From assembly GCA_021234155.1 (NCBI GenBank), contig JAJEKV010000070.1:6566602-6630601 (forward strand): DNA of 64,000 nt, in the 5' to 3' direction. Numbering within the stretch: position 1 is the stretch's first letter; each line of letters opens with the position of its first letter. Source of the DNA: Isoetes taiwanensis. Its lineage: Eukaryota; Streptophyta; Lycopodiopsida; Isoetales; Isoetaceae. This document shows, piece by piece, positions 44,567 through 57,571 of the stretch. The notes beneath the pieces are model-generated. The model saw only the letters and a list, made by a program, of their open reading frames with translations, was not told where the DNA came from and did no database searches. A program made the position numbers and the translations under genes.

Positions 44567-46156
44567 ATGGCTAACAGAAGGGGTGCTCCTCCCACTTGGT
44601 TCCATGAACTCAATGTAATGGGTTATACGGATGATATCCCTGCTCCTTCTAAGTTCTCGCAGCTGCTTCTTTTATGGGTCAAGGATGAAGAATTCCATCA
44701 GTTTATAATTGAGCACCACAGGAATGCTATTGCTGCTGGTGAAAGTGTTACCTTTCTGAACACGATGGATGTAAATGGATGGAGTAACTGCGTTATGTCC
44801 ATGTCTCGGGCGCAGAAGCCTTTGGATATCATCAAGCAGCTTTCTGGGCAATTAAATGATATGATTGATGGTGATTTTGAGGAATCCAAGCAGTGTCTGA
44901 ATATACTCAACCGCCTGGAAAAAGCTATAGCCTTTAATACTCCAGGTGCGCCTTCGGTATCATCAGCTTCTGATTTCTGTTCTTTAAAGGAGCACCCTTT
45001 ACTGGCTAATCGCCCCCTCAATGAGGAAGCGGTCCATATTTTGAGCAAAGAGGACGAGGATGATGAGGTACTTCCTTATGAGAAATTTCGTAAATTTTAT
45101 CATCCCATTGTTCCTTCCAGGGTTGTTGAAGAGCTGGCCAATGACCATGACAATAAAATGTGGACGATGTGGTCTCTTCAGCTGCTTGCTCCATTTAGTG
45201 TTGACCTACTAATGTTTCTTAGTGGTGTCAAATTGGGAGGCATGGATCCTGCTCTTGATACTGTCAAAGTGGAGTGCATGAATGATGCTTTGTATGGGAA
45301 CCGTATCCTTCAGGAGGTGACCCTTAGCCACATCACCATGAATATGTTTGATGCACGTAGGTGTTCCAGCTCGGTAAAGCTTTATCTTAAGGGCAAACTG
45401 AACACTGGTGAAAACAGAGGTGATGAACATTATAAGCTAATGTGGAACTGGCACCGTCTGTACATTAAGTGTTCTTGCACCTCATCTGATGCTCAAGCTA
45501 ATCAGGATGCTTGCAAAGGCGGTATTTTATGGTTTGACCATGTTCTGTGGTTTATGTTGCATCATCTTGATACTTGCTTTCCTAACTGTGATACCATTGA
45601 AGGACAGTTTGCAGCTTTCATAAAATGGATGTGCAGTCCTAATACCCGACAAGCGGTTCGGGCACTCATGGTTTTCTGTTTCCTTAGGGAAATGATGCTG
45701 CATGGTGCTGCCCAGTATGCCATCAATGCTGAAAATCCGAAAGGAATTATGGATCTGTATGGGGATTACGAAGGGGCAAGGAACATTGAAAAAATGATTA
45801 TGCCTCCTTCTTTCACCACTCAAGCACTGAAAGCGAGAAAAGCAGTTCCTCAGAAGCGTCAGCTGAACTTGAATGCACCTGCGCATAGCGGTGATAATAC
45901 ACTGACAGTGCAAAGATCCAACAAGCGCAATTATAGGGGACGTGGCCGGGGTCACTCACGTGGTGGCTTCCATAATTCTCCATTCGGTCGTGGTCGGGGT
46001 ACTCCTCATCAGAATACTGGTTCGGCTTTCCATGATGCAAGGACTCCGCCTACTAATTCTCATCCTGCGACTGGAACTTTAAGTGGAGCTACTGCTTCTT
46101 CCTCTTCGCCTTTTATGGTGACTCCAAAGAGGCTCTTCTCCAATTTGAAACAGTGA
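44567..46156 (+). CDS. ORF1 protein of the Penelope-type element, 529 aa
   Basis: Begins ATG just after an AG (TATATAGCAG|ATGGC). Residues 1-430 form a globular-looking region of unknown family with His, Trp and Cys-rich stretches (CSCTSSDAQANQDACKGG at about 310-330). Residues about 460-490 are Arg/Gly-rich (RNYRGRGRGHSRGG, FGRGRGTP), a composition typical of RNA- or DNA-binding tails. A Ser/Thr/Pro-rich end follows. By position and composition it may be a gag-like nucleoprotein that packages element RNA; that is inference. The frame is open throughout, so the copy may be functional. It lies 480 bp upstream of the RT ORF. Confidence 0.7.
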   Translation: MANRRGAPPTWFHELNVMGYTDDIPAPSKFSQLLLLWVKDEEFHQFIIEHHRNAIAAGESVTFLNTMDVNGWSNCVMSMSRAQKPLDIIKQLSGQLNDMIDGDFEESKQCLNILNRLEKAIAFNTPGAPSVSSASDFCSLKEHPLLANRPLNEEAVHILSKEDEDDEVLPYEKFRKFYHPIVPSRVVEELANDHDNKMWTMWSLQLLAPFSVDLLMFLSGVKLGGMDPALDTVKVECMNDALYGNRILQEVTLSHITMNMFDARRCSSSVKLYLKGKLNTGENRGDEHYKLMWNWHRLYIKCSCTSSDAQANQDACKGGILWFDHVLWFMLHHLDTCFPNCDTIEGQFAAFIKWMCSPNTRQAVRALMVFCFLREMMLHGAAQYAINAENPKGIMDLYGDYEGARNIEKMIMPPSFTTQALKARKAVPQKRQLNLNAPAHSGDNTLTVQRSNKRNYRGRGRGHSRGGFHNSPFGRGRGTPHQNTGSAFHDARTPPTNSHPATGTLSGATASSSSPFMVTPKRLFSNLKQ

Positions 46157-46636
46157 TCTTAGCGCTATGCACGCCTGTTCCGACATTTGCAATGAGTAGA
46201 GACTAGTCATCACATGAACGTCATGCTTTAGATGATCTTCTTTTTGGTTCATCATACTTTCAGTTTTTATTTTATGTTCTAAACTTGTGTACTGGATTTT
46301 AATGTGTTTGGATTCTACTGGACATGTCGTAAAATATCTAAGCTCCATTTCCTTACATTCTTAAGCTTCTTTCTTAAGTCTGTTCTTGGTTATAGCTTAT
46401 CTAAGTTTTATTTGTAGTGACATGTCTCTCATGCACTATTTTCAGTTCCTTTTAAATTGTTTTAACTATTCTATGCATGTCGTAACTGTTATGTCTCCGT
46501 ACCTCTATATGCTGGTTCACCTTGGTGGTGTGGACACGTTCCTGTCTGTGGTCCATCTTGTATAAGTGCTTCAAATTCTTCTATAGCATCACAAATGTTT
46601 GGACTTTGTCCAGTCTTTTGATATTCGTTTTGCAGT

Positions 46637-48850
46637 ATGTACGCTCCTTTTGATAGGTACATGGAGGAGACAATGGATGACGGTGATACCACTTGCCAAA
46701 AAATGGTCGTAATCAAACATGGCAGGAAGATCATGGTTAAATCTGAAAGGGAAAGATCTTTCTATGTCCACATTTTATATGTTAACCGTGCCATGGAACA
46801 CATTAATGTACGTGGTTTGTTTGAGTATGTTCTGTCACAGTGCTCTACGATGGATTTCAGTGATATGTTGTCCCAAGTCGTATTTGGATGGCGTTACAAG
46901 GAGAACTTGTCTGCCTTATGGTATTCACCATCGGATACTTTCTGTAAGTTTTCGTGTTCTGATATTTCGCCATGCCATTGCACCTCTTTGAAACGTTTCT
47001 TTCCATTCATTCGAGATTGTGGGCAATTTGGTAGTCATGTATTGACACTAGATTTGGATATTATCCATCACAAATTATTGAAGCAGGATACGGGGAAAGG
47101 ATTGAATCATATTCCTCTGTCAAAACCGGATGTTCATGAGATCATTTCGGCAATTACTGATGGGTGGAATTCGTTATATAATATTCTTTCCTCACACTCC
47201 TTGGTGCTTAATACTGAGCAATTGTACCGCATTGGGAGATTATTGAAATCTACCATAAAAGCCAAACTGAAAAAGAAGATTACAAAAGCTTCTAATTTAT
47301 TGGAGTGCAGTACTGCCATGGATGAATTGCACTGGTTGAAATCCCACTTGTATGTTGCCGGCATTGATAAGTCTGCCATGACACCTTCCTTCATCTGTAA
47401 ACAGTACCTGAGACAGTTAGCCCTTGAGAGACTATCCAGCAGTGACTTCGTGCCATGCTTGGACTCTAATTTGAATTGGAAATCAGTAATGGATTGTGCA
47501 ACTGAGCTTTCCTGCAATATAAGTGCACTTATCCCTGCTACCCATATTGAAAACCTTAAATTGCCCTATTTAATGGCTATCTTTAAGGCACACAAAAATT
47601 CCATGAGGTGGCTGACCAATGCTGCTGGTTGCGTGTTCTCGCAAATTGCATTGCTTATTACTAAAGCTTTGCAAGCTATCGTTCCTTTATTGCGAGAGAA
47701 GTGCAATACACTTGATCAATCTGTTCTCAGATTCTTAAATGTCAAAACTAGAAGCTTTTGGGTGGTAGACTCCACTATGGAGATTGCTTTAAACCTTCCG
47801 GAGAAAATTCAGAATATCTTTGTAGGTGACATTACCAGATGCTATGAGGTAATCCCTCTTTTCGGTTCTGATAGTGTGTTTGAGGCAATATCATGGAGTA
47901 TCACACACGCATTCAAACAGGCTAAACACAGTAATCCTTACCTTTGTGCTAAATTTTATGATGATGGTAATGCGTGTTTTGAATGGAAAAAATCGATTCC
48001 ACATTCTGAAATTTGGTCGGTGGTATCTGCATCTGACTTAATTGGGTGGAATGAATGGTTACTTGCGCATAACATTGTGAGACTTGGTGACAGAGCATGG
48101 CGACAGGTGAAAGGCATCCCCATGGGCTTTTCCTGTTCACCGATTTGGTGCAACTTGTATCTTGCCTTTTATGAGTTCCAGTTTATAGCGAAATTATCTC
48201 GCTTGGGGAGACCGGATCTTCTTTCTTTATTTGCCAACACGTATAGATTTATTGATGATCTGTGCTCTTTGAACAACGCTTATATGTTCAAGTTCTTACA
48301 GCCGGGGACTTGTGTGGATGCCTCTGATCCATTTACTATTTATCCCTTAGATCTTCTTGAGATCAAACCTGAAATGGAGGATGTGGTTCGATGTGATGAA
48401 ATATCGCATTGTACTAATGCTCATTTTCTTAGCTTGGATATACAGATTACGGACCAGGCCAGTGGTGGATTCTTACTCTCCAAATTTGATAAGAGAAGGT
48501 CTCTTCCCTTCAAGTATGCGCAATATATTTGGCTGGCATCTAACAGACCAATTAATGCAGCGTATAAGGTGGTTATATCTCAAGTTTCTCCTCTATTATA
48601 CTACTGCAATGATACTGAGTCATGTGTTCAAGAAATTATGATCATTATTGAAGCGTTTCATAGCAATGGATTCAAAAAGGATAAGTTGTTACGCATCGTT
48701 ACTAACATGATGAAAGCAAACAACTTTCCTGAAGCTAAGTGTGACCCGTCCACGTTAATTGATCATCTCCTATATCATAACCATGCAGGTATGGAGTCTA
48801 TCTCTTTGGTTTATCACATGCAATTCGATTTTACAGTGTTTTCAGGTTAA
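46637..48850 (+). CDS. Penelope-type reverse transcriptase, 737 aa, no endonuclease domain
   Basis: Fingers-region phrases typical of Penelope-like RTs are present: GSHVLTLDLDIIHHKLL (133-149, preceded by CHC at 113-115), AGIDKSAMTPSFICKQY (241-257) and LPYLMAIFKAHKNSMRW (309-325). Motif A is VGDITRCYEVI (396-406), motif B is GIPMGFSCSP (493-502), and motif C is YRFIDDLCSLN (536-546), with catalytic Asp 398, 540 and 541. After the palm come FLSLDIQIT, KFDKRRSLPFKYAQY, SNRPINAAYKVVISQ and a thumb-like helix. The ORF ends about 35 residues later. No GxxYIG endonuclease is visible at either end, so the element belongs among endonuclease-lacking forms or has lost the domain. ATG 46637 follows TTTTGCAG by one base, a good splice acceptor. 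Confidence 0.82.
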   Translation: MYAPFDRYMEETMDDGDTTCQKMVVIKHGRKIMVKSERERSFYVHILYVNRAMEHINVRGLFEYVLSQCSTMDFSDMLSQVVFGWRYKENLSALWYSPSDTFCKFSCSDISPCHCTSLKRFFPFIRDCGQFGSHVLTLDLDIIHHKLLKQDTGKGLNHIPLSKPDVHEIISAITDGWNSLYNILSSHSLVLNTEQLYRIGRLLKSTIKAKLKKKITKASNLLECSTAMDELHWLKSHLYVAGIDKSAMTPSFICKQYLRQLALERLSSSDFVPCLDSNLNWKSVMDCATELSCNISALIPATHIENLKLPYLMAIFKAHKNSMRWLTNAAGCVFSQIALLITKALQAIVPLLREKCNTLDQSVLRFLNVKTRSFWVVDSTMEIALNLPEKIQNIFVGDITRCYEVIPLFGSDSVFEAISWSITHAFKQAKHSNPYLCAKFYDDGNACFEWKKSIPHSEIWSVVSASDLIGWNEWLLAHNIVRLGDRAWRQVKGIPMGFSCSPIWCNLYLAFYEFQFIAKLSRLGRPDLLSLFANTYRFIDDLCSLNNAYMFKFLQPGTCVDASDPFTIYPLDLLEIKPEMEDVVRCDEISHCTNAHFLSLDIQITDQASGGFLLSKFDKRRSLPFKYAQYIWLASNRPINAAYKVVISQVSPLLYYCNDTESCVQEIMIIIEAFHSNGFKKDKLLRIVTNMMKANNFPEAKCDPSTLIDHLLYHNHAGMESISLVYHMQFDFTVFSG

Positions 48851-48985
48851 TCAAGTGTAGCCTATACTTCTTGATTATTCTATTGTGGAGCAGCTGGCAC
48901 ACACAAACCCATGTAGGGAGTGGTGCTCAGCGTACTCCTTTGTACATTTTTGGGTCTGTGTGTATAGCTGTGAGGTGGAGGTGGG

Positions 48986-48987
<2 letters not shown>

Positions 48988-49032
<45 letters not shown>
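48988..49032. repeat. CA microsatellite between RT ORF and second repeat
   Basis: About 22 CA units. The second 1.64-kb repeat starts at the next base, as at 42737. Confidence 0.98.
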
Positions 49033-49034
<2 letters not shown>

Positions 49035-50676
49035 TCTCTACTTGCAAATTACTACACCAAAATTATTTGTTCCAATGATTGGTCATTGGGATTATACATA
49101 TTTGCTAACCAAATTGTGGCCTTCATTATCGTCAAGTTGGCCTCGCTCCACTGCTTACTGCCTATATGATCCAATGCCAGTTGCCTTTGGATTTTCTTCA
49201 AACCATATTCTTGGTTGTGTCCTATGGTGTGTTGTCATGGTTGTGTTTGGCTAATTTTTTGAGTCCTAAGTTGTTTTCTTACTGTTTTGTTTGGCCTTTT
49301 CTTATTGTTATTCTTTGATCTTTTCTTTTCTTGTGCTTGGTTTTTCTATTTTTCCTATTTTTTCCTTTTTTTCCATTCTTTCTATTTTCGTGGCTTTTCT
49401 TTCAATTTTTTTCTTTTTTCTATCCTCTTCGGCTCCCCTTCTGCGCTGACGGTCGCTGCTGTGTACGGCCGCCTTGTCAGGTTAGCCATTCTGTGTTTTG
49501 TTTGTTGATGTTGTCAATTTGTTGTCCTTTTTTGTTCAGTTTTGTCGGTTGTGTCTTTCACGGTGACTATGTTCTTCCGGTTTGCTGCCTCCAGGTTCTC
49601 ATTCATAGTGTGATCTGGTGCTCTTTTATTTCTTTATTGTTTTCCTTTTGGTTTTCTCTGCCTTTTCTAGTACCTGGCTGTTTCCAATTTGCTAGCTTCT
49701 CTTGGCTGTTTCCAATTTGCTAGCTTCTCTTGGTCTGGGTGCTTTTTGTCCCTTTTGTTACCCTCCTTTGTTGTTGTTTTTCCTGTCATTTTTTCTGGCT
49801 TTTGTTCATCGTTTCACCGATGGTAGTGCTAACACTGATGGACTGGCTCTTGTAAGCATTAATGGCTTTGACATGTTTGTGGAATCGGTTTATGATTCCA
49901 TTATTTATACAGTCAATGTCTGGATAATTTTGGTTACTTGTGGAGATTTTGTTATGATTGTCTGACTAATTTACATAATCCAGAGGTAGTATATTTGAAT
50001 CCGGTTCTATAATCCAGTACGAGTTTTATGATTTTGAATTCTTTTCAAAGTTATTCAAATCATTGTCAAGGTATCAGAATGAGCATGTTTATGACATTCT
50101 ACTCCCGGCAGTGTAACTAAGAGTCTGCTATTAATTGGGAATGAATTGTTCAGGTTCATGTGTTGTCATAAACTTGTGTGTAGTTATCCAGCTTCTAAGT
50201 TTGGACATCGATAACAAGTGGATTGATGTGTTGACGCCTGCAGTTCCCAAGTCTAGTTACTATTCTGTTACTAACTTAAGCTCTTGGATGGTCTGCAGGT
50301 ACCAACATCAATCCTTGAACTTAGGTTTTGGATTTGCGTACAACGGTTCTACTCATTCATTCATTCTTTCAATATTTCAATGGACTTCTGTGCTTGCTGA
50401 AAGTTTAAACTGTTTCAAATTGACCATTGCCATCTGTTATCATTTCATATCATCATATATTTCTCTTCCCATTGAATCTAAATTTATTTTCATATTTGGG
50501 TTGCGATATGTGATGTTTTTCCTATATTCTAGGTTGTTTATTTGCAATCTAGATGGAAAATATGATCTTTAAAACCAGTTATGAGTTTACTTTATTATTT
50601 TTTTCACTAGAGTGCCATGAAATATTGTGGGTTACATAACCCTGCTGTGATTATCTAGCGTTGTTATGTTCTGTTC
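49033..50676 (+). repeat. Second 1.64-kb direct repeat (pseudo-LTR)
   Basis: Copy of 42737-44381. The last 860 bp differ at about one position; 49437-49800 differs more, largely at C(C)GG-like sites. It ends at CTGTTC, directly before a CA tract. Confidence 0.92.
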
Positions 50677-50677
50677 A

Positions 50678-50703
<26 letters not shown>
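50677..50703. repeat. CA microsatellite at the right edge of the element
   Basis: AACACACACACACACACACA and further CA units, then ordinary sequence. A second short CA run is at 50763-50775. Confidence 0.95.
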
Positions 50704-50708
<5 letters not shown>

Positions 50709-51640
50709 TGGACCTAGGAAAACTATACTTTTCAACAATGGACCAAAATTTGGGGTGAGTGTGACACACACACGCACATCCCCCCCACCATGGTTTCCCC
50801 TAAGGGGCGAATATTCGCTAGTATGCTATATTTGAGGGTTGTTTAAAAAATGAATACGATTCTTTAGTAGGTTCAGTGTTGAAGACATTTTTTTATTTTC
50901 GCCCAAGTTTCGATGCCTTCTGCTCCTGCCCAGATCGAGATCGCCCTGAAGACGATGGCAGGGTTTTGACTATTCACCTGGATCATGATTAGTGTTCTCC
51001 ATATTCAATCTTGATTCGCCTCTTGCTGCCAATAGCCATCGTTGTCTAAGACTTTTAAGAAGACGAATTTGGTTTCTGGACACAGATACAAGATAAGAAT
51101 TTCATAAGTTTATGCTAAACTGATTGTCTACTTATTTCATTCGGCCTTCTTTATATCATATAGTGGCTATGCATGCTGAACTTGGTGGTAGCTTATCATC
51201 TACCATTCAAGACTTTTGGAATAGTTATGTTGCATTTGTTGAAGGATTTTGACACAACATTTGTTCTCAGGTTTATCTTTTGTAGCTACTGAGGGGTTTT
51301 GAAGTTGCAGGTGTCTTCCATAGGCAACAACCATGGGAGAAACATGCAAGAATGTATGTGCATTTGTTTGATTTTTAATGGTAGGACCGATTGTCTTATA
51401 AGTAGTTCTTGTTAGGTTGGTAGTCCTGCAGTTTGAAGAAATGCATAGTGTTGGATTTGTTCCAAACATCAGTACATATACTCTAATGATCAGCATATAC
51501 GGGAAGGTAATCTGTGTACAAAGATAAATTCGCCTTTAGTACTATATCAATACATCCTTAAAAAAAGAATTCGTCATTATTTGCTAACCTTCCAAATTGA
51601 AATTTGCCAGTTGTCCTAAATTTATCCACTTAAAAATTTT
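50704..51640. other. Unique spacer, no gene seen
   Basis: AT-rich DNA with short open frames that have no familiar domain. Confidence 0.45.
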
Positions 51641-51644
51641 CCTT

Positions 51645-51800
51645 AAGGATAGATAGATAGATAGATAGAAACCCTGCCCCCAACACACACACACGCACGC
51701 ACGCACGCACGCACGCACACACGCACGACACGCCGCGCACACCCTCTCCCTCTCCCTCTCCCTCTCCCTCTCCCTCTCCCTCTCTCTCTCCCTCTCTCTC
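51645..51800. repeat. Cluster of four microsatellites
   Basis: In order: GATA, CA, CACG and CCCTCT/CT repeats, ending with CTCTCTC directly at the truncated start of LINE copy A. Confidence 0.95.
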
Positions 51801-53733
51801 GAAAAATAACAGAAATGCTAAATGCTGCAATGCAAGAGGGGTTCCCACTGGCATGGCAAATTAACCGGGTTGTTCCAATTCATAAGGCAGGGGATGCGCG
51901 CGACCCGAATAACTATCGGATGATCATGGTGAGCAATTTATTTGCAAAGCTTTTTTCTACTATTCTTGAGCATAAGATCAGTACATGGGCTGAGCTACAT
52001 GAGGTACGGGCCAAGGGACAAGCGGGTTTTAGACCCAATAAATGTACCATTGACCACTTGGTCACATTCAGAGCTATGATAGACACAGTCAAGGGGACTA
52101 GAAAGCCATTGTTTGCAGGATTTGTAGACTTTTCTAAGGCATTTGATATGGTGCCTAGGGGAAATTTGTGGGAGAGTCTGGAGAGAATTAATGTGCCTGT
52201 ACACCTGAGAGATGTTGTGCGGGTACTATACGAAAAGGTTCTAGTGAAATTATCCTTCCCATTTGATGGCCAATGCGTGGAGCAGGTGGAAAGCAATATT
52301 GGCATCAAGCAAGGGTGTCCTCTTTCACCTACGCTTTTTGGCATTTTTATTGATGACTTGGAAAACTGGATTATTGCTCAGGGTGGGGGCGGTACCCAAC
52401 TTGCAAGATATGCTATCCTTCTGTTGCTATATGCAGATGACATCGTCTTACTGTCCAGGAGCAGGGGAGACATGCAGAAACAGTTAGACACATTAGGGAG
52501 CTTTTGTGATGAAAAGGGCATGAAGGTGAACTTGGGGAAAACCAAAGTTATGATATTTGGGATAAATCTAGATGAGAATTATGCATTCACATACAAAGGG
52601 GAGCCAGTGGAGATCACAGATTCATACAAATATTTAGGGCTAATGGTAGATAAGCACTTCCGGTGGAACCGCACAGTAGAGCAGAGAGTTAATGGAGGGA
52701 TCAAGGCATTATTTGCCATGCAAAAGCAGTGTTTGAGGAATGAAATCTGAAACTTTGGTCTTAAGAGAACTCTTTTTAAAACACTAGTGCAGTCGGTAGT
52801 ATTGTATGGGTGTGAAGTCTGGGGGCCCGGACTCTCGCTGGACCTGTGGCAGAAAATCGAAAGGATGTAGAAAAAATTCATATACCATGAACTTGGGGTC
52901 AAAATGCAAACACCATATGAAATGGTCTTAGCAGAATGTGGGCTGATGCGTTTGGAATGTGAGGCTATGTGCCATTACTTGACATATTTGAGCCGGATGG
53001 GGGGGCTTGGACGAAGGAAGCTACCCAAGACTAGCTCTAAAAGCAACAATGGATAAAGGCTGGTATGCGGATGGGATGACTTGGCTGCAAAAATGGGGCA
53101 TTTCCGATCCAGGAGCTAGCAAGTAACAAAAAACGGATTCGGGATTGGGTACAGGAAAAGGTACAAGTGAAAATGTGGCATGCACCTGGCATCAAAATGG
53201 CACACTATCGGGAAGAAATGAATCCAATGCTGCTGGAAGCGAAATATTTGCATGAGAATATCTCCTTGGTCAAGAGACAGGCTATTAGCAGGATGCCCCC
53301 TCAGTGCTCACCATTTGGGTGTAGAGGTAGGTAGATGGTATAACATACAACGAGAGTATCGGACATGCAGGGCGTGTGGCTCAGATGAGGTAGAGGATGA
53401 AAACCACGTAATAATGGTATGCCCAGCTTACCAGACGCTGAGAGATAGATTTAATGTTCAACCATCTAGCTTGCAACAATTTTTCGATATGCCGGGCACC
53501 ATAGCTGGCAGCTTCCTATTAGACCTGATGAAGCTACAGGAAGTAGCAATCAAATATGTTATCGAATCCAGTGGAGATGAGATGGTAGGGAGCGATGGCG
53601 AGATACTCGATGACGAGTTCTTACCGGATGATGATATATTTTCTTAGTGACTTTTCTGTATTCGGTCTTATGGACCTGATGGTCTGAAAAGATGAAATAA
53701 TACAATTCACTTCACTTCACTTCACTTCACTTC
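51801..53733 (+). pseudogene. LINE copy A: 5'-truncated RT and C-terminal zinc knuckle
   Basis: Begins within the RT domain (EMLNAAMQEGFPLAWQINRV) right after a CT tract. Contains QAGFRPNKCTIDHLVTFRAM, FVDFSKAFDMVPRGN (motif A), GIKQGCPLSPTLFGIFIDDL (motif B) and LLYADDIVLLSR (motif C). The frame is open from 51815 to 52750, where TGG of copy B is TGA. Further frameshifts occur near 53000 and 53100. The C-terminal CRACGSDEVEDENHVIMVC (CX2CX9HX4C) is intact in 53252-53647. The 3' end has the stem-loop GGACC-TGAT-GGTCT (53672-53685), an A-rich stretch and TTCAC repeats. About 97 percent identical by eye to copy B. Confidence 0.9.
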
Positions 53734-53744
53734 TCTCTCTCTCT

Positions 53745-56557
<2,813 letters not shown>

Positions 56558-57571
56558 ATGGCACAAGGTAAGGCACCTGCAAAAAAGAAGGGGACTGAAA
56601 AAATTGACGGGGCAGCCACTGCCAAATGTTCTGATACTGAAACCTCTTTAAACCTAAAGACTAAAAAACATGATGGAGCAGCCTCAACCTCTGCCAAATC
56701 GGGGTCTATGAATAAAATAAAAAAAGCCAATGAAGAATCTGATGGAGACATCCATTCGGATAGCTCTGAGGAGTCTGCAGCATATGTCACTGACACCCTG
56801 GACCAAGATATTGTAAAATTTAATCTTGGAGGCAATCCTGAAGGCAACAAAAGAAATCCCCTGTTTGGAGAAACCATAGGCATGGGCGAGCAGCAGCAGA
56901 TAGTAACACTCATGTTGAACATGAATACGATGATGTTGAAACTTATGGAAGCAATGGAAGCGAGCAGGAAAGAGGCTGCAAGCAGAGAAAAAGCATTAGT
57001 GCAAACATTACAAGAGATAAGTCACACTTTGCGTGATCTGAGACAAGAAAATAAGGCTATGAAGGAAGAAATCAGCGCCCTTCAAACTAAAATAGAAACA
57101 GAGAATGCCATAGACGAAGAGGAATCTGATGCAGACGATGTGACTGATATCATTAATAAACTGAATGCTCGTATGAATCAGGTTCTCGAACTCCAAGAAA
57201 GAGAGAAGAAAGCTCTGAATATTCGCATTGCAGGACTGCCTGAAAAAGACAATGAGGATGTGAAGCACGAGATAAGTACCTTTTTTTCTGTGTCATTGGG
57301 CTTTGAGTCTATGATGTTTAACAGTGCATATAGAATTGGGAAACCCAATGGAAAACCAAGAAATATTATTGTCAAATTACTCAACAGAGATGATAAGCAA
57401 AAGATACTGAGCAAAAGAGGTATGCTAAAAGGACAGAAAATTTGGTTGAACGAGGACCTTACACAAGAGCAGTATGCACAATGGAAAGGGGAAATGCAAA
57501 AAATGAAAGAGGCTAGGCAAGAAAACAAGAAAGCATACTGGAAAAGAGGGAAAGTAGTAGTCGATGAATAG
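56558..57571 (+). CDS. LINE ORF1 protein, 337 aa: coiled coil and RRM-like domain
   Basis: ATG 56558 opens a basic, low-complexity N-terminus (KAPAKKKGTEK). A long coiled coil (about residues 120-220, for example LRQENKAMKEEISALQTKIE) leads into an L1 ORF1p-like core. The core has ALNIRIAGLPEKDNEDVKHE, SAYRIGKPNGKPRNIIVKLL and IWLNEDLTQEQYAQWKGEMQ, ending KRGKVVVDE. L1 ORF1p trimers coat the element RNA and chaperone nucleic acids, and the same role is expected here. The frame is intact. It ends with TAG-GGA, and the endonuclease follows in the same frame with no ATG between. The homologous protein in copy D shares the core. Confidence 0.88.
   Translation: MAQGKAPAKKKGTEKIDGAATAKCSDTETSLNLKTKKHDGAASTSAKSGSMNKIKKANEESDGDIHSDSSEESAAYVTDTLDQDIVKFNLGGNPEGNKRNPLFGETIGMGEQQQIVTLMLNMNTMMLKLMEAMEASRKEAASREKALVQTLQEISHTLRDLRQENKAMKEEISALQTKIETENAIDEEESDADDVTDIINKLNARMNQVLELQEREKKALNIRIAGLPEKDNEDVKHEISTFFSVSLGFESMMFNSAYRIGKPNGKPRNIIVKLLNRDDKQKILSKRGMLKGQKIWLNEDLTQEQYAQWKGEMQKMKEARQENKKAYWKRGKVVVDE

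Noticed and set aside
46637-48850. GIY-YIG endonuclease at either end of the RT protein
   Set aside because: No GxxYIG-like pattern is visible in residues 1-130 or after 690.
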